Positions 6,740 through 12,402 of a DNA stretch of 12,402 nucleotides are shown one piece after another. The translations under genes and the position numbers were made by a program. The notes under the pieces were generated by a model. That model saw only the letters and a program-made list of their open reading frames with translations. It was not told where the DNA came from and did not search any database. The DNA lies in assembly GCA_000721275.1 (NCBI GenBank), contig JOFO01000093.1:1-12402 (forward strand), read 5' to 3'. The first letter of the stretch is position 1. Each line of letters begins with the position of its first letter. This DNA is from Microtetraspora glauca (GTDB lineage: Bacteria; Actinomycetota; Actinomycetes; Streptomycetales; Streptomycetaceae).

Positions 6740-6771
6740 CAGATAGCGGAAAGATAACGGGTACGGACCAA
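6740..6771. promoter_or_regulatory. operator/promoter element, copy 2 (before the secreted hydrolase)
   Basis: Second copy of the element at 1018-1049. CGGAAAGATAACGGGT is identical at 6747-6762, preceded by CAGAT and followed by a G and CCAA at the same spacing. The 3' dyad here is GGTACGGACC (6760-6769), with GGT and ACC half-sites in perfect symmetry. It lies 69-100 bases before ATG 6840. The conserved shape GGT-N4-RCC fits a HutC-type GntR operator, so the same regulator probably controls the secreted hydrolase and the uptake operon. Confidence 0.65.
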
Positions 6772-6797
6772 CGCCCCCGAGCGATCGGGGGCGTTGG
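6768..6797 (+). terminator. 13-bp perfect hairpin with GCGA loop; terminator or leader hairpin
   Basis: CCAACGCCCCCGA (6768-6780) pairs perfectly with TCGGGGGCGTTGG (6785-6797) around a GCGA (GNRA-type) tetraloop. No T-run follows directly; TTTTT occurs 14 bases later at 6812-6816. It lies 60 bases after the binding-protein stop, so it can end the uptake operon. It also overlaps the last four bases of operator copy 2 and would be in the 5' leader of the hydrolase mRNA if transcription starts near the operator. Confidence 0.7.
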
Positions 6798-6839
6798 CAT
6801 GCGCATCCACCTTTTTCCCCTCTCGTGGAGGACACCGAC

Positions 6840-8375
<1,536 letters not shown>

Positions 8376-8380
8376 CCTAG

Positions 8381-8420
8381 GCTGGGGGCGTCGCCACAGC
8401 GCTGTCGCGTCGCCCCCAGC
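8381..8420 (+). terminator. nested inverted repeat between hydrolase and HAD-IIA genes
   Basis: GCTGGGGGCG (8381-8390) pairs perfectly with CGCCCCCAGC (8411-8420). The 20-base interior carries its own perfect palindrome ACAGCGCTGT (8396-8405). It starts five bases after the hydrolase stop, so a terminator is the simplest reading. The nested dyad could also bind a protein or form a leader structure for the next gene. Confidence 0.5.
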
Positions 8421-8455
8421 ACACGCACGTCACGTACGGCAGGAGTCCCGCACCC

Positions 8456-9235
8456 ATGGCAGAGCGCAAGCCGATCGAATCCTGGCTCACCGACATGGAC
8501 GGCGTCCTCATCCACGAGGGCGTCCCGATCCCCGGCGCCGACGCGTTCATCAGGAAGCTGCGGGAGACCGGCAAGCCGTTCCTGGTCCTCACCAACAACT
8601 CGATCTACACCGCCCGCGACCTGCACGCCCGCCTCCTCCGCATGGGCCTCGACGTGCCCGTGGAGAACATCTGGACCTCGGCGCTCGCCACCGCGAAGTT
8701 CCTCGACGACCAGCGCCCCGGCGGCACCGCGTACGTGATCGGCGAGGCCGGCCTCACCACCGCCCTGCACGACATCGGCTACGTCCTCACCGACCACGAC
8801 CCGGACTACGTGGTCCTCGGCGAGACCCGCACCTACTCCTTCGAGGCCATGACGAAGGCGGTCCGCCTCATCAACAACGGCGCCCGCTTCATCTGCACCA
8901 ACCCCGACGAGACCGGCCCCTCCCTGGAGGGCCCGCTGCCCGCCACCGGCTCCGTCGCCGCCCTCATCACCAAGGCCACCGGCAAGGACCCCTACTTCGC
9001 GGGCAAGCCCAACCCGCTGATGATGCGCACCGGCCTCAACGCGATCGGCGCCCACTCCGAGACCAGCGCCATGATCGGCGACCGCATGGACACCGACATC
9101 CTCGCGGGCCTGGAGGCGGGCATGCAGACCTTCCTCGTCCTCACCGGCCTCACCACGGAGGCGGAGATCGACCGCTTCCCGTACCGCCCGTCGACGATCG
9201 TGAAGTCGATCGCGGACCTGGTCGACCGGGTCTAG
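8456..9235 (+). CDS. HAD-IIA family hydrolase (NagD-like phosphatase)
   Basis: Cytoplasmic phosphatase of 259 residues, the usual length for the NagD/NagD-like group. Motif I is LTDMDGVL (11-18) with nucleophile Asp13 and acid/base Asp15. Motif II is LTNNS (45-49), motif III GKPNP with Lys184, and motif IV GDRMDTDI (208-215). The large C2-type cap lies between motifs II and III (about 85-180). NagD of E. coli is a nucleotide (UMP) phosphatase; other members act on 4-nitrophenyl phosphate, glycerol phosphate or sugar phosphates, so the substrate is open. AGGAG at 8441-8445 is the ribosome site. It follows the secreted phosphodiesterase by 80 bases in the same direction. Joint work on products of that enzyme is possible, but the gap contains a strong inverted repeat, so they may be separate units. 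Confidence 0.88.
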   Translation: MAERKPIESWLTDMDGVLIHEGVPIPGADAFIRKLRETGKPFLVLTNNSIYTARDLHARLLRMGLDVPVENIWTSALATAKFLDDQRPGGTAYVIGEAGLTTALHDIGYVLTDHDPDYVVLGETRTYSFEAMTKAVRLINNGARFICTNPDETGPSLEGPLPATGSVAALITKATGKDPYFAGKPNPLMMRTGLNAIGAHSETSAMIGDRMDTDILAGLEAGMQTFLVLTGLTTEAEIDRFPYRPSTIVKSIADLVDRV

Positions 9236-9241
9236 CGCTCA

Positions 9242-9259
9242 CGGAGCGTCGCCGCTCCG
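9242..9259 (+). terminator. short hairpin after the HAD-IIA gene
   Basis: CGGAGCG (9242-9248) and CGCTCCG (9253-9259) form a perfect 7-bp stem with a TCGC loop, six bases after the stop. It has no T-run. It is likely a terminator separating this gene from the secreted protein and sortase pair. Confidence 0.45.
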
Positions 9260-9309
9260 GATGCGGAAAGCGCCGGAACGGGTGACCCTGCCAGTACCAG
9301 GAGGTCACC

Positions 9310-9879
9310 ATGCGTTCAGGTCCCATCGCTCTGCGTGCCGCGGGGGCGGCACTGGCTCTGGTGCTCGCCCCCGCCGCGGGCACCGCCGTCGCCCACGACG
9401 GCGTCCAGGCCACCGTCACCCCGGCCACCGCCGCCCCCGGCGCCGACGTCGACGTCCGCGTCCAGGGCTGCAAGGGCACCACCGGCGCCGCCAAGTCCCC
9501 GGCGTTCGTCGCCGACGCCGAGCTCACCGGCCGCGACGGCGGCGCGTACGCCGTCTTCGGCGGCGCCACCGTCCGCACGGGGCTCCAGGAGGGCACCTAC
9601 AAGGTCTCCGTCAGCTGCGACGGGCACGACCACCCCGACGTCGGCACCCTCACCGTCCGGCACCACCAGGAGCCGGCCCCGCGCCCGACGCCGGTCGCCC
9701 CGGTCCGCGCCGGCGGCGGAGGCACCGCCGCGTTCGCCGCCCCCGCCGCGCCCGGCGTCGCCCAGACGGCGAGCCCCGACGGACTCGGCACCCCGTACAC
9801 CCTGCTCGGCCTCGGCATGGCCGGCGTCGCCGCCGTCGCGGTGGCCTTCCGGAGCTCCCGCCGCCGGCGCACGGACTAG
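9310..9879 (+). CDS. secreted, C-terminally membrane-anchored protein (sortase partner)
   Basis: Protein of 189 residues of unknown function. An N-terminal signal peptide (1-28, cleavage near AVA-HD) is followed by a compact beta-like domain at about 30-118 with two cysteines (Cys54 and Cys103) that could form a disulfide. A Pro/Ala/Gly-rich linker (120-160) leads to a transmembrane helix at 162-180 and a basic tail RSSRRRRTD. The orientation is therefore outside domain, inside tail. The tail looks like a sorting-signal tail, but no LPxTG or LAxTG pentapeptide precedes the helix, so it may stay membrane-bound. The strong ribosome site AGGAGGT (9299-9305) suggests high expression. It lies two bases before the sortase gene, so a joint role at the cell surface is inferred. 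Confidence 0.8.
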   Translation: MRSGPIALRAAGAALALVLAPAAGTAVAHDGVQATVTPATAAPGADVDVRVQGCKGTTGAAKSPAFVADAELTGRDGGAYAVFGGATVRTGLQEGTYKVSVSCDGHDHPDVGTLTVRHHQEPAPRPTPVAPVRAGGGGTAAFAAPAAPGVAQTASPDGLGTPYTLLGLGMAGVAAVAVAFRSSRRRRTD

Positions 9880-9881
9880 CC

Positions 9882-10532
9882 GTGGCCGCGTCGAGCCGCC
9901 CGGTCACCGGGACGGCCTGGGCGGTGCTGCTCCTCGGGCTGTGGCTGTGGGGCCAGGACAGCGTCCACGGCCCCGGCGGCAGCTCGGCCCCCACGCACGG
10001 CGACATCGCGGCGGCCGGCCGCCCGCTCGGCGTGGACCTGCCGCCGTCCCGGCCGCCGATACCCGGCGCGGCGGAACCCCGCCGCGTGCAGATCCCCGCC
10101 CTCGGCATCGACGCCCCCGTCGTCCCCCGGGGCCTCGACGCCACCGGAGCGGTCGACCCGCCGCCGTACGAGCTGCCGCAGACCGTCGGCTGGTACGGCC
10201 CCGGCACCACGACGCCCGGCGCCGCCGGGCCCGCGCTCCTCGTCGGCCACGTCGACACCGACAGCCGCCCCGCCGTCTTCTACGCGCTCAGCGCCGCCCG
10301 GCCCGGCGAGACCGTCCGCGTCACCCGGACGGACGGATCCGTCGCGGTCTTCACCGTCGACGACGTCCGCGTCGTCCCGCGCGACGGCTTCGACGCCCGG
10401 GCCGTCTACGGCCCCCGCGACCCGGCCCGTGCCGAACTCCGCCTCATCACCTGCGGCGGCACCTTCGACCGCGCGAGCGGCGTCTACACCGCGAACGTCG
10501 TCGTCTCGGCCTACCTGACGGGCGCCGAGTAG
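9882..10532 (+). CDS. class F sortase
   Basis: Predicted membrane-anchored transpeptidase of 216 residues. A short N-terminal membrane helix lies at about 11-24 (TAWAVLLLGLWLWG), then a Pro-rich spacer to about 65, then the sortase beta-barrel. The catalytic set is visible: His123 in VGHVDT, Cys191 in LITCGG, and Arg197 in DRASGVY. The runs RVQIPALGIDAPVV and GWYGPGTTTPG are typical of actinobacterial class F enzymes. GTG 9882 starts two bases after the stop of the preceding gene and has no obvious Shine-Dalgarno site, which fits translational coupling. Natural substrates of class F sortases in Streptomyces are poorly known; the neighbour at 9310-9879 lacks a canonical motif. The LAHTG protein at the window start would be expected to use a class E sortase rather than this one. 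Confidence 0.9.
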   Translation: MAASSRPVTGTAWAVLLLGLWLWGQDSVHGPGGSSAPTHGDIAAAGRPLGVDLPPSRPPIPGAAEPRRVQIPALGIDAPVVPRGLDATGAVDPPPYELPQTVGWYGPGTTTPGAAGPALLVGHVDTDSRPAVFYALSAARPGETVRVTRTDGSVAVFTVDDVRVVPRDGFDARAVYGPRDPARAELRLITCGGTFDRASGVYTANVVVSAYLTGAE

Positions 10533-10627
10533 CGCCCCGTCCCACCGGCGGCGAGAAGCCGGGGAGCGGTTCGATCCGCACGCTCCGGAACCGGCCCGCG
10601 ACACAAGGTAGTTGCGTACGGGCATAC
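10533..10627. other. intergenic stretch after the sortase gene
   Basis: Ninety-five bases without a gene. The only structure seen is a weak inverted repeat, GGAGCG (10563-10568) with CGCTCC (10581-10586), which might contribute to termination of the sortase transcript. No promoter or attachment-site repeat was recognised. Confidence 0.35.
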
Positions 10628-10661
10628 GAGAAGGCCCCTCGCTCGCGCGAGGGGCCTTCTC
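10628..10661 (-). terminator. strong hairpin terminator of tRNA-Lys (possibly bidirectional)
   Basis: A perfect 15-bp stem: GAGAAGGCCCCTCGC (10628-10642) with GCGAGGGGCCTTCTC (10647-10661), loop TCGC. It begins six bases past the tRNA 3' end on the - strand, the usual place for a Streptomyces tRNA terminator. It also faces the end of the sortase operon and could stop transcription from both sides. Confidence 0.85.
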
Positions 10662-10667
10662 CGTCGG

Positions 10668-10741
10668 TGCGCCGCCAGGGACTCGAACCCCGGACCCGCT
10701 GATTAAGAGTCAGCTGCTCTAACCAACTGAGCTAGCGGCGC
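10668..10741 (-). tRNA. tRNA-Lys (anticodon CTT)
   Basis: Read on the - strand, the 74 bases fold as a full cloverleaf: acceptor GCGCCGC/GCGGCGC, D arm GCTC/GAGC, anticodon stem GCTGA/TCAGC with loop CTCTTAA (anticodon CTT), T arm CGGGG/CCCTG with loop TTCGAGT, and discriminator A. The genome encodes CC then G after the discriminator, so CCA is added after transcription. It reads AAG, the main lysine codon in this GC-rich coding sequence. It is divergent from the peptidoglycan-binding gene that starts 48 bases away. No duplicated 3' end or integrase is nearby, so it is not visibly used as an integration site here. Confidence 0.97.
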
Positions 10742-10789
10742 CTCCGAAAAGAGGCCCAGAAAGATCTTGACGAGTGTGGAGGGGATCGC

Positions 10790-12169
10790 ATGAGCGTGCC
10801 GGTCTTCGAGGAAATCGAACCCGCGCCCGACTGTGGCTGCCCGGGCTGCGCCCGGCAGCGGCGCGACCTCGCGCTGGGCCTGCCGGTCCGCGCGGGAGGC
10901 CATCCGGCGGCGCACGGCGCCCGCCGCGCCCTGGTCCTGGTGACCGCCGCGGGCGCGGTGCTGGGCGGCGGGAGCGGGGGCGCCGTCGCGGTGGCCGCCC
11001 CGGCGACCCCCGTGACCCCGGCGGACGCGGTGACCCCCGTCACCCCGGCCGGTCCGGCCGGCGCCGCGCGGGACCACGACACCCCGCAGGGCGGCCGGGC
11101 CCCGCTGCACGGCCCGCCGGCCGCCCAGGGCGGCCCCACCCCCGGAGCCGTCCCGACGACCAGTCAGATCTCGGTGGAGACGCTGCGGACGACGACCCGC
11201 ACGGAGATCATCAACCGGGCCAAGACATGGGTGGCGGCCCAGGTGCCGTACTCGATGGAGAAGTACTGGTCGGACGGCTACCGCCAGGACTGCTCGGGCT
11301 ACATCTCCATGGCCTGGAACCTGCGCAGCAACGAATGGACCGGCAGCCTCGACCGCTTCGCCGTCCGCATCGACCGCTCCGCACTCCAGCCCGGCGACAT
11401 CCTGCTCTTCCACAACCCGGCCGACCCGACCCGCGGCTCGCACGTGACGATCTTCGGCGGCTGGACGGACCACACCCACACCTCGTACGTCGCCTACGAG
11501 CAGACCAAGCCGCGCACCCGGAAGCAGGCCACGCCGCTGGCGTACTGGGAGAACTCCGACCGGTACGTCGCCTACCGCTACAAGGGCCTGACCGGCGGCG
11601 GCACCGGCGCCGGGGGCGGCGGCTCGACGGCGCCCTCCGGGACGGCGTACCCCGGCGGGGCGATGTTCGGTCCCGGCGCGAACAACGCGCACGTGACGCG
11701 GCTCGGGCAGATGCTGGTCGCGCGCGGCGGCAAGCAGTTCTACGCCCAGGGGCCCGGCCCCCGGTGGGGCGAGGCCGACCGCCGGGCGACCCGGGCGTTC
11801 CAGCGCGCGCAGGGCTGGACGGGCAAGGAGGCGGACGGCCTGCCGGGCCCGCACACCTGGCGGCTCCTCGTCTCGGGCGGCGGCCGGAGCATCGGCGGTT
11901 CGAGTGGTTCGGGCGGTTCGAGCGCAGATGCGAACGGGTTCCCCGGGCGTGGCTCCTTCCGTCCGGGCCAATCCAACGCATATGTGGAGAAGCTGGGCAA
12001 ACAACTCGTGAAGCGGGGCTTCGGCAAGCACTACGTGTCGGGACCCGGTCCGCGCTGGACGGAGGCGGACCGCCGCAACGTCGAGGCGTTCCAGCGGGCG
12101 CAGGGCTGGCGCGGCGCGGCGGCCGACGGCTACCCGGGCCCGGAGACCTGGAGGCGATTGTTCCGATGA
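10790..12169 (+). CDS. secreted NlpC/P60-like amidase with two C-terminal peptidoglycan-binding repeats
   Basis: Protein of 459 residues. Residues 1-44 are polar and include a CGCPGC cluster (15-20); a hydrophobic segment (about 46-70, ALVLVTAAGAVLGGG) follows, as a late signal peptide or type II anchor. A Pro/Thr/Gly linker (70-125) leads to a cysteine-peptidase-like domain (about 130-266) with likely Cys168 in QDCSGYISMAW and His218 in GSHVTIFGGW, between them LQPGDILLFHNP, a typical NlpC/P60/CHAP-like run. Two related wall-binding modules follow, at 292-360 and 388-458, each with GPGPRW-EADRR and AFQRAQGW. The expected role is binding and cutting peptidoglycan stem peptides outside the cell. 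GGAGGGG (10778-10784) is the ribosome site for ATG 10790. The third catalytic residue cannot be fixed by eye. A Gly/Ser linker (361-387) joins the repeats. Confidence 0.85.
   Translation: MSVPVFEEIEPAPDCGCPGCARQRRDLALGLPVRAGGHPAAHGARRALVLVTAAGAVLGGGSGGAVAVAAPATPVTPADAVTPVTPAGPAGAARDHDTPQGGRAPLHGPPAAQGGPTPGAVPTTSQISVETLRTTTRTEIINRAKTWVAAQVPYSMEKYWSDGYRQDCSGYISMAWNLRSNEWTGSLDRFAVRIDRSALQPGDILLFHNPADPTRGSHVTIFGGWTDHTHTSYVAYEQTKPRTRKQATPLAYWENSDRYVAYRYKGLTGGGTGAGGGGSTAPSGTAYPGGAMFGPGANNAHVTRLGQMLVARGGKQFYAQGPGPRWGEADRRATRAFQRAQGWTGKEADGLPGPHTWRLLVSGGGRSIGGSSGSGGSSADANGFPGRGSFRPGQSNAYVEKLGKQLVKRGFGKHYVSGPGPRWTEADRRNVEAFQRAQGWRGAAADGYPGPETWRRLFR
11663..12163 (+). repeat. two tandem peptidoglycan-binding modules within the amidase gene
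   Basis: Protein residues 292-360 and 388-458 are diverged copies of one module of about 70 residues. Shared landmarks in order are FGPG or FRPG, a Leu-rich helix (TRLGQMLVARG or EKLGKQLVKRG), GPGPRW, EADRR, AFQRAQGW, ADG and PGP-TW. The linker between them contains three 9-base units at 11897-11923 (GGTTCGAGT, GGTTCGGGC, GGTTCGAGC), encoding Gly-Ser. Confidence 0.85.
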
Positions 12170-12194
12170 CCCCGAGACAAGAGGTGGACCCCGA

Positions 12195-12402
12195 ATGACG
12201 GCAGCGACCCCGAACGACTCCGGCGCGGCGGCCTCGCGCGACGCGGCGAGAACGGCCCGCCGCCTCACCGACGGCACCCTCCCGCGCCGGCCGACCCCGC
12301 CACCCCCCGTCACCGTGCCCCCCGGCACCACCCCCACCCCCACCGCCGCCGAACCCCCGCCTTTCACCCCCACCCCGGCCCCGCCCGAGCCCGCACCGAC
12401 CG
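12195..12402 (+). CDS. N-terminal part of a Pro/Thr-rich hypothetical protein (runs off the window)
   Basis: An open frame from ATG 12195 continues past the window end, with 69 codons visible. GAGGTGG at 12181-12187 is a well-placed ribosome site, and the gene starts 25 bases after the amidase stop, so the two are probably co-transcribed. The first 35 residues are Ala/Arg-rich and polar (MTAATPNDSGAAASRDAAR). After that it becomes a proline- and threonine-rich low-complexity region (PTPPPPVTVPPGTTPTPT). No signal peptide is evident at the start. A cytoplasmic Pro-rich lead before a membrane segment would be consistent, but the functional part lies outside the window and no family is assigned. 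Confidence 0.65.
   Translation, partial: MTAATPNDSGAAASRDAARTARRLTDGTLPRRPTPPPPVTVPPGTTPTPTAAEPPPFTPTPAPPEPAPT

Noticed and set aside
6825..6839. GTG 6825 as the hydrolase start
   Set aside because: The ribosome site GGAGG (6827-6831) overlaps this codon's own downstream sequence and is correctly placed for ATG 6840.
9264..9287. Possible third copy of the control element (GCGGAAAG then AACGGGT before the secreted-protein gene)
   Set aside because: The spacing between the two parts is longer (GCGCCGG replaces the AT core), and GGGTGACCC has a one-base centre rather than GGT-N4-RCC; judged coincidental.
10668..10741. tRNA-Lys as an integration site of a mobile element
   Set aside because: No integrase gene, no direct repeat of the tRNA 3' end and no composition change on either side within the window.
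10740..10755. GCCTC-CGAAAA-GAGGC hairpin at the tRNA 5' edge as a terminator
   Set aside because: Only five base pairs, overlaps the tRNA acceptor strand and has no T-run; most likely part of the tRNA leader or chance.
10703..12373. 556-codon - strand open frame opposite the wall amidase
   Set aside because: It runs through the tRNA and has an Arg/Ala/Gly-rich composition; the + frame has catalytic and repeat motifs.

Overview
The window is a high-GC actinobacterial chromosome segment, most likely from Streptomyces or a close relative. The reasons are the very strong third-position G/C bias, GTG starts, GTGA and other short gene overlaps, a Tat-exported hydrolase, a cell-wall protein tail ending in a LAxTG-type sorting signal, and a class F sortase. 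No insertion sequence, integrase, CRISPR array or phage gene was seen.

Layout, all protein genes on the + strand. (1) Positions 1-116 hold the tail of a wall-anchored protein with a LAHTG sorting signal. (2) Positions 212-6707 form a phosphonate-use locus: a GntR/HutC-type regulator, then an apparent operon of an FAD-dependent amine oxidase, a phosphonatase-like HAD hydrolase, and an ABC importer (ATPase, two permeases, lipoprotein binding protein) resembling the 2-aminoethylphosphonate (AEP) transporters. (3) Positions 6840-8375 encode a Tat-secreted alkaline-phosphatase-superfamily enzyme with an extra C-terminal beta-rich domain. (4) Positions 8456-9235 encode a NagD-type HAD phosphatase. 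(5) Positions 9310-10532 hold a secreted, membrane-anchored small protein and a class F sortase. (6) Positions 10628-10741 hold tRNA-Lys(CTT) and its terminator on the - strand. (7) Positions 10790-12402 hold a secreted NlpC/P60-like, peptidoglycan-binding protein and the Pro-rich start of a further gene.

Inferred working model for regions 2-3: the secreted enzyme frees AEP-like phosphonates (or phosphate) from esters. The ABC system imports the aminophosphonate. The flavoenzyme oxidises AEP or N-methyl-AEP to phosphonoacetaldehyde, so no PhnW transaminase is needed. The HAD enzyme, which keeps the Schiff-base lysine of PhnX, cleaves the C-P bond to acetaldehyde and phosphate.

The main new observation is a 32-nt element found twice, at 1018-1049 before the flavoenzyme operon and at 6740-6771 before the secreted hydrolase. 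It contains an identical 16-nt core and runs into a GGT-N4-RCC palindrome like the operators of HutC-type GntR repressors (DasR, PhnF). This ties the secreted hydrolase to the phosphonate regulon and makes it a candidate extracellular phosphonate-ester hydrolase.
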